From DALYDP01 sp964348685 (GTDB lineage: Bacteria; Patescibacteriota; Gracilibacteria; Peribacterales; Peribacteraceae), in contig CAYGDM010000068.1 of assembly GCA_964348685.1 (NCBI GenBank), positions 1 through 5,777 on the forward strand: a DNA stretch of 5,777 nucleotides. Reading direction: 5' to 3'. Made by a program: the position numbers and the translations under genes. Shown in pieces: positions 1-5,333 of the stretch (the first letter of the stretch is position 1; the number at the start of each line of letters is the position of its first letter). The notes beneath the pieces are model-generated. The model saw only the letters and a list, made by a program, of their open reading frames with translations. It searched no databases and had not been told where the DNA came from.

Positions 1-500
1 ATAAGACCGTGGCCGTTCTCGGCGGCGGCGACAGCGCCGTGGAGGGCGCGGCCATCGCGGCACAGGTTGCGGCGAAGGTGTATTTGGTCCACCGCCGCAG
101 CGAATTCCGTGCGGAGCCGTATTGGGTCGACAAGGTGAAGGAGAAAACGAACGTTACGTTTGTCCTCGAGCGCAACGTCACCGAGATCCTCGGCGAACAG
201 AAGGTGACGGGCATCAAGCTCGATACACCGTTCGAGGGCCAGGATGTGCTGACGGTCGATGGCGTGTTCATCGAGATCGGATCGACCCCGGCGGTCGAAC
301 TGCCGAACCAGCTTGGCTGCGCCCTCGACGATAAGGGCCACTTGAAGGTCGACGAAGGCATGCGAACCAGCGTTCCTGGCGTGTTCGGGGCGGGGGATGT
401 GACGAGCGGATCCAACCATTTCGCCCAATTCACCACGGCGGCGGGAGAGGGAACGGTAGCTGTAAATAGTGCTTTCCATTATCTCCAAAGCGGAAAATAA
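1..500 (+). CDS. trxB: Thioredoxin reductase, C-terminal part (5' truncated by window edge)
   Basis: This is the 3' part of an FAD/NADPH-dependent thioredoxin reductase, a cytoplasmic flavoenzyme that passes electrons from NADPH to thioredoxin. The frame is already open at position 3, so the gene begins before the window. Visible motifs, in order: the NADPH-binding glycine loop with GGGDSAVEGA (about bases 21-50), the NADPH-phosphate-binding HRRSEFRA (about 91-114), and the C-terminal FAD-binding segment TSVPGVFGAGDVTSG followed by a TTAAGEGTVA helix start (about 366-465). This order is that of the low-molecular-weight TrxB family. The redox-active CxxC normally lies just before GGGDSA and is therefore outside the window, so activity cannot be confirmed. 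An AhpF-type or ferredoxin/flavodoxin-NADP reductase relative is the alternative; HRRxxFRA favours TrxB. It ends with TAA at 498-500 and is followed at once by an imperfect hairpin. Confidence 0.9.
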   Translation, partial: KTVAVLGGGDSAVEGAAIAAQVAAKVYLVHRRSEFRAEPYWVDKVKEKTNVTFVLERNVTEILGEQKVTGIKLDTPFEGQDVLTVDGVFIEIGSTPAVELPNQLGCALDDKGHLKVDEGMRTSVPGVFGAGDVTSGSNHFAQFTTAAGEGTVAVNSAFHYLQSGK

Positions 501-512
501 GAGTCGGGGGAC

Positions 513-593
513 GGGAACTAGGAAGCTAGGAGCTAGGATTAAGAGAAGTGTGCTTTTTAGTTCATAATTCCTATTTCCTAGCTCCTAACTCCT
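513..593. repeat. Imperfect inverted repeat of CTAGGA-like units
   Basis: The left arm (513-544) contains repeated units AACTAGGA, GCTAGGA and GCTAGGAT. The right arm (562-593) reads as the reverse complement AGTTAGGA, GCTAGGA, AATAGGAATTA. The arms align over about 31 bases with one single-base gap and several mismatches, around a 17-base loop at 545-561. The stem starts 13 bases after the trxB stop, so an RNA hairpin could protect or end the trxB transcript. There is no U-tract after the right arm, so it is not a standard intrinsic terminator. Internally repeated arms suggest a dispersed intergenic repeat element, but only one copy is seen here. Confidence 0.7.
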
Positions 594-611
594 CGTGGAA
601 AGCAGTAAAGC

Positions 612-639
612 TTGCATCGAAGCCTATCCTCTGTAAAAT
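612..639 (+). promoter_or_regulatory. Weak candidate promoter for the small basic ORF
   Basis: A TAAAAT box (634-639, 5 of 6 matches to TATAAT) is preceded by TG directly at 632-633 and by a poor -35 match, TTGCAT (612-617), with a 16-base spacer. The start codon at 649 lies only nine bases after the box, which would give an almost leaderless transcript. The -35 is weak, so this is tentative. Confidence 0.3.
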
Positions 640-648
640 CTCGCCACT

Positions 649-846
649 ATGCCGCGCGGTAAACGCACTGTTTTCGCCCTCTTCTCGACCGAAACGAACG
701 TTCGTCTCGGAACCATCCGCTTGCACAAGCAGGATAAAATGGGCGTAGGCTGGAAAGAGCACATCGCCGGGATGATGAAATACGACTGGATCGTGCGGAA
801 GCGCGTTCCGGTGAAGGCGAAGGAAGAGAAGCACAGCAGCAACTAA
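649..846 (+). CDS. Small basic protein, possibly a divergent ribosomal protein bL33
   Basis: The product has 65 residues and is rich in Lys and Arg, with a charged tail. Residues about 42-57 (MMKYDWIVRKRVPVKA) resemble the C-terminal core of ribosomal protein bL33, where a K-(Y/F)-D/C-x-x-V-R-K-x-V-x-x-K pattern is common. The N-terminal half (FALFSTETNVRLGTIRLHK) sits where bL33 has its first beta strands and a TTxKN segment, but the match there is weak and the zinc-binding cysteines of some bL33 types are absent. bL33 is usually 49-57 residues, so this would be slightly long. The ATG at 649 has no visible Shine-Dalgarno sequence. It stops 50 bases before the NUDIX start and could share its transcript. 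The bL33 call is an inference; otherwise this is an unknown small basic protein. A minus-strand frame over the same DNA shows no family motif. Confidence 0.5.
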   Translation: MPRGKRTVFALFSTETNVRLGTIRLHKQDKMGVGWKEHIAGMMKYDWIVRKRVPVKAKEEKHSSN

Positions 847-896
847 ATCGCTTGTCTCGTGGCGGATTCGTCCGCGATGGGGTAGGTTCTTTGACG

Positions 897-1370
897 ATGT
901 CCGACTCCTACCGATCAGCGGCCTCGATCCTGGTCCTGCGTCCCGCGAAACGGGGCGGCGGGCGCCATGAGCTGCTGCTCGTGCATAAGCCGCGCAAAAA
1001 AGACAGCTGGCAGCTGCCGCAGGGCGGTATGGAGGAAGGCGAGACGCCCGAGCAGTGCGCGCTGCGTGAAATCCGCGAAGAAGCGGGGATCGAGAAGGGC
1101 ATCAAGGTCCTCGGCGTGAGTAAGACGGAGTACAAGTACGATTTCCCCGAATCCTACAGGCGATTCCGCCCCGACAGCATCTGCGGCCAGCAGATCCGGT
1201 TCGTGCTTTCCAAGGCTGACGAAGAACTGAAGATGAAAGTCGACGGCGTCGAGATCGATCGCGGCATTTGGATTTCGCCGCGCGACCTGGAGAAGTTCGT
1301 CCACCGCGGCGAGTACCTCACGATCGTGCGCGGGCTCGTCGATGAAGCGGAGAGGCTCCTTGCCGCGTAA
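897..1370 (+). CDS. NUDIX hydrolase, RppH / diadenosine polyphosphate hydrolase type
   Basis: This 157-residue NUDIX hydrolase probably removes pyrophosphate from capped or 5'-triphosphorylated RNA, or cleaves Ap4A-type dinucleotides, in the cytoplasm. The full NUDIX box G-x5-E-x7-REUxEExGU is intact at residues 43-65 (G43, E49, R57, E58, E61, E62, G64). It is preceded by SWQLPQGG, typical of the RppH/Ap4A hydrolase branch (WQxPQGG). A later QQIRFVLS strand and the DRGIWISPRDL segment match the usual C-terminal half of the fold. I prefer the ATG at 897, which has GGTAGG (881-886) ten bases upstream; an in-frame TTG at 852 would add 15 residues that do not look like the family. The recF start follows its stop by only five bases, suggesting co-transcription. 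Family certain, exact substrate not. Confidence 0.9.
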   Translation: MSDSYRSAASILVLRPAKRGGGRHELLLVHKPRKKDSWQLPQGGMEEGETPEQCALREIREEAGIEKGIKVLGVSKTEYKYDFPESYRRFRPDSICGQQIRFVLSKADEELKMKVDGVEIDRGIWISPRDLEKFVHRGEYLTIVRGLVDEAERLLAA

Positions 1371-1375
1371 TTCCC

Positions 1376-2485
1376 GTGCGGTTTGAGTCGCTCCAGCTCA
1401 CGGACTTCCGCTCCTACGCGCAGGCGTCGGCCGTGTTTCCAAGGGAACCCGGGTGCATCGCGTTCCTTGGTGAGAACGGCGCGGGGAAAACGAACCTCAT
1501 CGAGGCGTTGTCGATTTTGTCGCTCACGCGCTCCTGCCGCGGTAACGACGAAGTCGAGCTGACCCGGTGGGACCAGCCGTTTTACCGACTGACCGCGGAG
1601 GTCGTGGCCGACGACGGTTCGAGTAAACGAGTCGAGGTCGTGAGCGAGCTTTCGCCGCGCAAACGGAAGACACTCTTCTTGAACGATATTAAAACATCCG
1701 CGTCCGATTTCGTGGGCGTGATCCCGACGGTCACGTTCCTACCGCAAGACCTCCTGCTCTTCAGCGGGCCGCCCGCCGAGCGCAGGCGGTTCCTCGACCA
1801 GCTCTTGTCGCAGGTGTCGCCCGAATACCTCATGGCCCTCTCGCAGTACCAGCAGGTGCTGCAGCAGCGGAACGCCTTGCTGAAGACCTTGGCGCAGACC
1901 GGCGGCGATACGTCGGTCCTCGATATCTGGGACAAAGAGGTTGCGCGGTTCGGTTCGATCGTGACGTTGCGGCGCCTCGAGCTTATCGAAACACTCACGA
2001 TGAGCTTCGGCGAAGAAATCGCGAGGCTCGGCGAAAGCTGGGACAATGTCCGGTTGCGCTACGATCGCAAGACCACGGCGCGGAAACCCGAAGAACTCGA
2101 AGCCGAGACGGTGATGCTCCTGAAGGCGAACCGCGACCGCGACATCCTGCTGCAGGGCACGCTCATGGGTCCGCACCGCGAGGATTGGCAGGTGAGCGTG
2201 GCAGGGCGCGATATCCCGACCTTCGCCTCGCGCGGGCAAGAGCGTACGGCGGTGCTGGCGCTGCTTTTTTTGCAGGTTTCGTACCTGCAGCTCACGCGCG
2301 GCGAAATGCCCGTCTTGCTGCTCGACGACGCGTGCTCCGAGCTCGACGAGCGCCATCAGCAGCTCTTTCTCTCCGGGTTCCCCGGCGCGCAAGTGTTCCT
2401 CACGGCCACGCGACTGCCCGATCAGGCGCGGCCGTTAAAGGTCTTCGCGATCGAACCGGGAGCGATCACGGAGGAATCGATCTGA
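1376..2485 (+). CDS. recF: DNA replication and repair protein RecF
   Basis: RecF is an ABC/SMC-like ATPase that works with RecO and RecR to load RecA at single-strand gaps, and helps restart stalled forks. The 369-residue product has the normal family length. It starts with a typical RecF N terminus (LQLTDFRSY), then Walker A GENGAGKT at residues 32-39 followed by NLIEAL, an ABC signature region FASRGQERT at 283-291 followed by AVLALLFLQ, Walker B LLLDD with D317-D318, and the D-loop SELDE at 321-325. The TFLPQDLLLFSGPPAERRRFLD segment is also typical. The start is GTG at 1376; no good ribosome-binding site is near it (GGAGAGG at 1349-1355 is 20 bases away), so coupling to the NUDIX stop five bases upstream is likely. 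It is not beside dnaN or gyrB, its common neighbours. Its 3' end overlaps ruvC by 64 bases. Confidence 0.96.
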   Translation: MRFESLQLTDFRSYAQASAVFPREPGCIAFLGENGAGKTNLIEALSILSLTRSCRGNDEVELTRWDQPFYRLTAEVVADDGSSKRVEVVSELSPRKRKTLFLNDIKTSASDFVGVIPTVTFLPQDLLLFSGPPAERRRFLDQLLSQVSPEYLMALSQYQQVLQQRNALLKTLAQTGGDTSVLDIWDKEVARFGSIVTLRRLELIETLTMSFGEEIARLGESWDNVRLRYDRKTTARKPEELEAETVMLLKANRDRDILLQGTLMGPHREDWQVSVAGRDIPTFASRGQERTAVLALLFLQVSYLQLTRGEMPVLLLDDACSELDERHQQLFLSGFPGAQVFLTATRLPDQARPLKVFAIEPGAITEESI

Positions 2486-2958
2486 GGTTGGCCGCATAGC
2501 ACGCCGAAGAGCGCCAACGCCAATGCGTCCGCCGCGTCGTCCGGGCGGGGGATCTCCGCGAGGCGCAGACTCATCTTCACCATCGTCTGCACCTGCAGCT
2601 TATCGGCCGATCCGTCGCCGGTGATGCCGAGCTTCATTTCCGACGGAGACGGACAGAGCAGGGGAATGCCGCGTCGCGCGATGCATGCCAAGAGGATGCC
2701 GCGGGCGTGCGCCACGTCGAGGGCGGTCGTTTCGTTTTTCGCGAAGAAGAGCTTCTCCACCACGACCATGTCCGGCTTGGCGTGGTCCAGGTACTCGACG
2801 AGGTCTTTTTCGATTTCCAGCAGCCGGTCCTGGAGCGCTACCCCTGCCTTCGTCTCGATCGTCAGCCATTCGACCGCGGTCGGGGTGTCCCGCGTCGGGG
2901 CGTCGATGAGCCCAAGGCCGACTGTAGCCAATCCGGGGTCGATTCCAAGCACGCGCAT
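2422..2958 (-). CDS. ruvC: Holliday junction resolvase RuvC
   Basis: RuvC is the RNase H-fold endonuclease that cuts Holliday junctions as a dimer, acting with the RuvAB branch-migration motor. The 178-residue product starts with MRVLGIDPGLATVG, giving the first catalytic acid D7; E68 in VVVEKLFF is the second, and D141 and D144 in PDDAADALALAL complete the metal site. The conserved GSADKLQVQTMV segment (about residues 116-127) is also present. About 20 residues after FGVLCGQPQ look like a non-conserved tail, and this tail creates the overlap with the recF 3' end on the other strand. No ruvA or ruvB is in the window. The ATG at 2956-2958 is correct by motif position; upstream there is only a weak purine stretch. 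The start faces the start of the membrane protein gene across 70 bases. Confidence 0.96.
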   Translation of the reverse strand: MRVLGIDPGLATVGLGLIDAPTRDTPTAVEWLTIETKAGVALQDRLLEIEKDLVEYLDHAKPDMVVVEKLFFAKNETTALDVAHARGILLACIARRGIPLLCPSPSEMKLGITGDGSADKLQVQTMVKMSLRLAEIPRPDDAADALALALFGVLCGQPQIDSSVIAPGSIAKTFNGRA

Positions 2959-2985
2959 GCCCCGATGCTACGGCAGGGGCGGCGA

Positions 2986-3014
2986 TTGAGGAAATAGCCG
3001 TTTTCTGCTATAAT
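2986..3014 (+). promoter_or_regulatory. Sigma70-type promoter with extended -10, for the membrane protein gene
   Basis: TTGAGG at 2986-2991 (4 of 6 matches to TTGACA) is followed by an exact 17-base spacer and a perfect TATAAT at 3009-3014. A TG at 3006-3007, one base before the box, makes an extended -10. The expected transcript start is near 3021, about eight bases before the ATG at 3029, and there is no Shine-Dalgarno sequence between them. The mRNA would be nearly leaderless. This is the best promoter in the window. Confidence 0.8.
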
Positions 3015-3028
3015 GAGCGGAAACACAC

Positions 3029-4384
3029 ATGTCCTTCTCCCTTCGCTCCTGGGCACCGAACACCCCGGCTCACCGCTGGGTGATCGTCGTGCCTGTCGTC
3101 GTACTGCTCATCGTACTGACCATCCGCGAGGGTGTCGTGCGCGAGTTCAATCCTTTCACAATGTCTGCTGCATCGACGCCGGACCATCTCGTGGCTGACG
3201 GCGGCTCATCGCTCGTCTATGACGGCGGTTTCGCGACGGTGGAAGCAGGTGATTGGGAAGTCGTGTTGTGGAATAGCGCCGCGTATATTTCGTCGCAGAA
3301 GAACGGTCTGACCGTGGCCGCCTTTGATGCGCCCGTCGTCGTGCGCGGCCCGAAGGGCGTCGCCGTGGTTCCCCCGATGCACCAGTGGCGCGCGCCGTCG
3401 ACATTCGTGCCGGATGCTTCCGCCGATCCGGTGGCATGGATGGATGCGCTCAGCGTACACCCGTTGCCTGAGCACTTCGCGCGTGCGCACGAGCAGGAGA
3501 TCGCTGCGTGGCGCGCAGAAGATGACGATGCCATCGCACCGACGTTCAATGCATCGCTGCTTGCGTCCGCAACCTCCGCGGAGCTCGCTGCATACGCGAA
3601 GCAGGAGCAGAACAGGGCATTGGCCGCGGCCATCCGCTCGCATGCCGACATGCGTTTATCCGGCCTCGTAAGCCCTTCCTTCCGCGATGCCGCGTGGGGG
3701 TTCGCGCCTGCACTCGATGGCTTACCGGATGACGATACGTGGATCGCCCTGCTTCTCTTGCCGCGTCTCGAACGGTTCGATGCGGTGTCGTCGCCGTTGA
3801 CGGTCCGCCGTTGGGGGCAGGCGCTCGCCGGCGCCTTTGCTGCGTCGCCTGATGCGGATGAACTCCGTTCGGCGTTGCTCCCGACGCTCGAAGAAGAGAT
3901 CACGCGCATGGCTGCAGACGGATACCCCGTCCGCGCGCTCCGGTTCGCCGAGGCACTGCGCGGTGCCATGGGCACGGGTGCGCTCGCCACCGATGCGGCA
4001 GTTGATGCCTATGCTCGTCTAAGCGCCATGACGCCAGAGACGCTGCGTGCGTCGGTCCTGTCCGAGGTCTCCGCGCCCGTCGCGCCGACCGTTACGCTCG
4101 AGGACGCTCCTGCGATCATCGTTGCCGACCCCGCGCTCGAACAGCGCGCCCGTGAGAGGCTCGTCGCACGCAACGCGATGTTTACGAAAGAGTCATCCGT
4201 CGAGACGGCGGGGGAGGGAATAGTCGATGTCACTGATGTTGTCTTCGCCCTGCCCTCCGGCGACCGCGCCCTGCGCTTCCGGTATAGCCCCGAGGCCGAT
4301 ACGGCCCAGGCGATCATCGACGGGGCAATTCAGCCCTACACGGTACCCTTCGATGCGTATCTGGAGTGGGAGGCGACGCGCTAA
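3029..4384 (+). CDS. Uncharacterised single-pass membrane protein with a large extracytoplasmic part
   Basis: I do not recognise this 451-residue protein. It has a short N terminus (residues 1-16, with R6 and R16), one hydrophobic segment at about 18-32 (VIVVPVVVLLIVLTI), and no further membrane segment. There is no lipobox, and no cysteine anywhere, which suits a domain outside the cytoplasm. Residues about 55-121 look beta-rich (LVYDGGFATVEAGDWEVVLW, then DAPVVVRGPKGVAVVPPMHQW) and faintly recall FecR-type domains, a weak resemblance. Residues about 140-355 are Ala-, Leu- and Glu-rich and appear alpha-helical, and about 365-451 end in a mixed tail (LPSGDRALRFRYSPEAD). Codon use is strongly GC-rich. 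It has its own strong promoter and no gene close downstream except the tRNA. A cell-envelope or signalling role is only a guess. Confidence 0.85.
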   Translation: MSFSLRSWAPNTPAHRWVIVVPVVVLLIVLTIREGVVREFNPFTMSAASTPDHLVADGGSSLVYDGGFATVEAGDWEVVLWNSAAYISSQKNGLTVAAFDAPVVVRGPKGVAVVPPMHQWRAPSTFVPDASADPVAWMDALSVHPLPEHFARAHEQEIAAWRAEDDDAIAPTFNASLLASATSAELAAYAKQEQNRALAAAIRSHADMRLSGLVSPSFRDAAWGFAPALDGLPDDDTWIALLLLPRLERFDAVSSPLTVRRWGQALAGAFAASPDADELRSALLPTLEEEITRMAADGYPVRALRFAEALRGAMGTGALATDAAVDAYARLSAMTPETLRASVLSEVSAPVAPTVTLEDAPAIIVADPALEQRARERLVARNAMFTKESSVETAGEGIVDVTDVVFALPSGDRALRFRYSPEADTAQAIIDGAIQPYTVPFDAYLEWEATR

Positions 4385-4469
4385 GGCTCTTCTTGACCGT
4401 TCAGCGCGTTCTCCGTACCCTCTTGTGGCTGTCACGGATACCAAAGCGCATTCTCATCACCGTTTTTAC

Positions 4470-4545
4470 GGGCGATTAGCTCAGGGGTTAGAGCGCGACA
4501 CTGATAATGTCGAGGTCGATGGTTCAAATCCATCATCGCCCACCA
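4470..4545 (+). tRNA. tRNA-Ile (anticodon GAT), CCA encoded
   Basis: The full cloverleaf can be drawn. Acceptor GGGCGAT (4470-4476) pairs with ATCGCCC (4535-4541). The D arm is GCTC/GAGC (4479-4482, 4491-4494) with an eight-base AGGGGTTA loop. The anticodon arm CGACA/TGTCG (4496-4500, 4508-4512) encloses CTGATAA with anticodon GAT at 4503-4505. The variable loop is AGGTC, and the T arm is GATGG/CCATC (4518-4522, 4530-4534) with TTCAAAT. The discriminator is A4542 and CCA is encoded at 4543-4545. All stems are perfect. It decodes ATC/ATT. It is a single tRNA rather than part of an rRNA operon in this window. Upstream, TTGACC (4393-4398) is a possible -35, but the -10 at the right distance (TACCCT) is poor. 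Confidence 0.97.
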
Positions 4546-4587
4546 CGTAAAATTGCTCGCAGCGAAGCGAGAGCGAATTTTACGTGG
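4543..4587. repeat. Long hairpin whose left arm begins in the tRNA CCA
   Basis: CCACGTAAAATT (4543-4554) pairs perfectly with AATTTTACGTGG (4576-4587), 12 base pairs. Inside, GCTC (4555-4558) can pair with GAGC (4571-4574) past a bulged G4575, or CTCGC (4556-4560) with GCGAG (4567-4571). The stem includes the tRNA CCA bases. The T-run is inside the stem rather than after it, so this is not a typical terminator, though it may stop or process the tRNA transcript. Confidence 0.8.
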
Positions 4588-4615
4588 GACGTGGCGGCGC
4601 AAGCCGCTTTACGTC
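4588..4615. repeat. Hairpin with GCAA tetraloop
   Basis: GACGT (4588-4592) pairs with ACGTC (4611-4615), and GCGGC (4594-4598) with GCCGC (4603-4607), closed by the loop GCAA (4599-4602), a GNRA tetraloop. G4593 can wobble with T4608 and two T residues bulge on the right. It follows the previous hairpin with no gap. Function unknown. Confidence 0.6.
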
Positions 4616-4618
4616 TCT

Positions 4619-4642
4619 GCTCGCAATTACGTGGCACGCCAC
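4619..4642. repeat. Second copy of the ACGTGG arm plus a small palindrome
   Basis: GCAATTACGTGG (4623-4634) is an imperfect second copy of the right arm of the first hairpin and could pair with CCACGTAA and TTGC of that hairpin's left arm (4543-4550, 4553-4556) as an alternative partner. GTGGC-AC-GCCAC (4631-4642) is also self-complementary. Confidence 0.5.
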
Positions 4643-4654
4643 TCTCGCGCGAAT

Positions 4655-4688
4655 CGAATGACCCTGAGCGAGTCGAAGGGCCAATTCG
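4655..4688. repeat. Palindromic repeat CCCTGAGC...GAAGGG, REP-like
   Basis: CCCTGAGCGAGTCGAAGGG (4662-4680) folds with CCCT pairing AGGG and GA pairing TC. It is enclosed by CGAAT (4655-4659) pairing with ATTCG (4684-4688). From memory, very similar CCCTTCGACTCGCTCAGGG-type palindromes recur between genes in many bacterial genomes, so this is probably one copy of a dispersed repeat. It lies directly after the stop of the minus-strand kinase gene and may act as its 3' hairpin; no strong T-run follows on that strand. Confidence 0.65.
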
Positions 4689-4690
4689 TC

Positions 4691-5236
4691 CTACACAATC
4701 TTCTTAAGAATCTCATCCAGCGTTTGCTCCGGCGTTTTTCCGTTCGTGTACACGGGGAATTTCGCGATGTCCCAAAAAGTCCTATTTCCTCCCTGGAAGT
4801 AGAGTTCGTTGAGATCGGGCTCATCAGCGGCAAGTTGATTACGCTCGCGCAGAATTTTGAGGGATTCGTCTGGATCTTCCGTCGGCATGAGCAAGAAGAT
4901 GTTTTCGTACGGTTGGAGCACCTTCTTAATCGTCTCCTGTTTCACCGGATCCGGGACGATCGGATGACCGCCTCCTAAATCCAACACGCCTTCGTCATGT
5001 GATGCGAGAAAGAGGGGAACGAGACGATCGTAGAAACCGCGCCTGTACTCATATGCTTGGTGTAATCCCACATCTTCCTCCATTTGCTTATAGTGGTCCA
5101 CATCGTAGCCCAGCGATGCTGCCAAATGCTCTTCCTCATCCAGCGAATACGATGGAAGAGAGAGGTTCTCGGCGACCATCTTGCTGATCGTTGATTTTCC
5201 TGCGCCGATGGGGCCGATGAAGATGATTGGTTTCAT
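4691..5236 (-). CDS. Shikimate-kinase-like P-loop kinase
   Basis: This 181-residue cytoplasmic P-loop kinase resembles the shikimate kinase/gluconate kinase group, which transfers the ATP gamma-phosphate to a small hydroxyl compound. Walker A GPIGAGKST is at residues 8-16. D33 in YSLDEEEH sits where shikimate kinase has its substrate-binding Asp, R65-R66 in EYRRGFYDRL resemble the FR(D/E)-E helix, and LDLGGGHPI (GGG at 88-90) matches the shikimate-binding GGG loop. LKILRER (126-132) lies where the lid begins, but the usual RPLL is missing, and the C-terminal TNGKTPEQTLDEIL resembles the family ending. Length is normal for AroK (about 170-180). No other aromatic-pathway gene is in view, so the substrate is uncertain. 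GC is clearly lower than in the genes to the left. The start ATG at 5234-5236 fits the P-loop position. Confidence 0.75.
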   Translation of the reverse strand: MKPIIFIGPIGAGKSTISKMVAENLSLPSYSLDEEEHLAASLGYDVDHYKQMEEDVGLHQAYEYRRGFYDRLVPLFLASHDEGVLDLGGGHPIVPDPVKQETIKKVLQPYENIFLLMPTEDPDESLKILRERNQLAADEPDLNELYFQGGNRTFWDIAKFPVYTNGKTPEQTLDEILKKIV

Positions 5237-5243
5237 TGCGATT

Positions 5244-5261
5244 ACTATATCTATCGATAGT
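5244..5261 (-). promoter_or_regulatory. Candidate -10 box and palindrome upstream of the kinase gene
   Basis: Read on the minus strand, TATAGT (5249-5244, 5 of 6 matches) ends seven bases before the kinase ATG. The transcript would start about at the ATG itself and be leaderless. No clear -35 is seen. Just upstream is the perfect palindrome CTATCGATAG (5251-5260), and ACTAT/ATAGT (5244-5248, 5257-5261) form a wider inverted repeat over the box. It could be an operator or chance in an AT-rich stretch. Confidence 0.4.
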
Positions 5262-5272
5262 CATTTCTCCAT

Positions 5273-5302
5273 AAAAAACGGACCCTCTCTGCGAAGGTCC
5301 GT
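5273..5302 (-). terminator. Intrinsic terminator of the 143-residue protein gene
   Basis: On the minus strand, ACGGACC (5302-5296) pairs with GGTCCGT (5284-5278), extended by T-G, T-A and C-G pairs to a 10-base-pair stem with loop GCAGA, followed by six T residues (5278-5273, the first also in the stem). It lies about 31 bases after the stop of the minus-strand gene at 5334-5765 and before the kinase promoter, so the two minus-strand genes are separate transcription units. Confidence 0.9.
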
Positions 5303-5333
5303 GCTCGTAAGCGAAGCCGGGCATCATTGACCA

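Noticed and set aside
571..834. Minus-strand frame of 87 codons opposite the small basic ORF
   Set aside because: No family motif and no ribosome-binding site. The plus-strand frame has a bL33-like pattern and lies in the same direction as its neighbours.
852..896. Upstream TTG start for the NUDIX gene
   Set aside because: The 15 extra residues do not fit the family, and the ATG at 897 has GGTAGG at a suitable distance.
1739..2392. Minus-strand frame of 217 codons inside recF
   Set aside because: It is antisense to the Walker and signature motifs of RecF and is rich in Arg, Glu and Leu as expected of a shadow frame in GC-rich DNA.
3217..3990. Minus-strand frame of 257 codons inside the membrane protein gene
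   Set aside because: The product is low-complexity Ser/Ala/Arg sequence, typical of an antisense frame in GC-rich coding DNA. The plus-strand frame has a promoter and a membrane segment.
4543..4688. CRISPR array
   Set aside because: The repeated pieces are of unequal length and are inverted rather than regularly spaced direct repeats, and no cas gene is present.
4553..4978. Plus-strand frame of 141 codons across the hairpins and the kinase gene
   Set aside because: It runs through the repeat cluster and antisense to the kinase, with no recognisable motif.
5136..5327. Minus-strand frame of 63 codons with GGAGAAATG upstream of the kinase
   Set aside because: The GGAG is only two bases from that ATG, too close for a ribosome-binding site, and the frame overlaps the kinase P-loop region out of frame with no motif.
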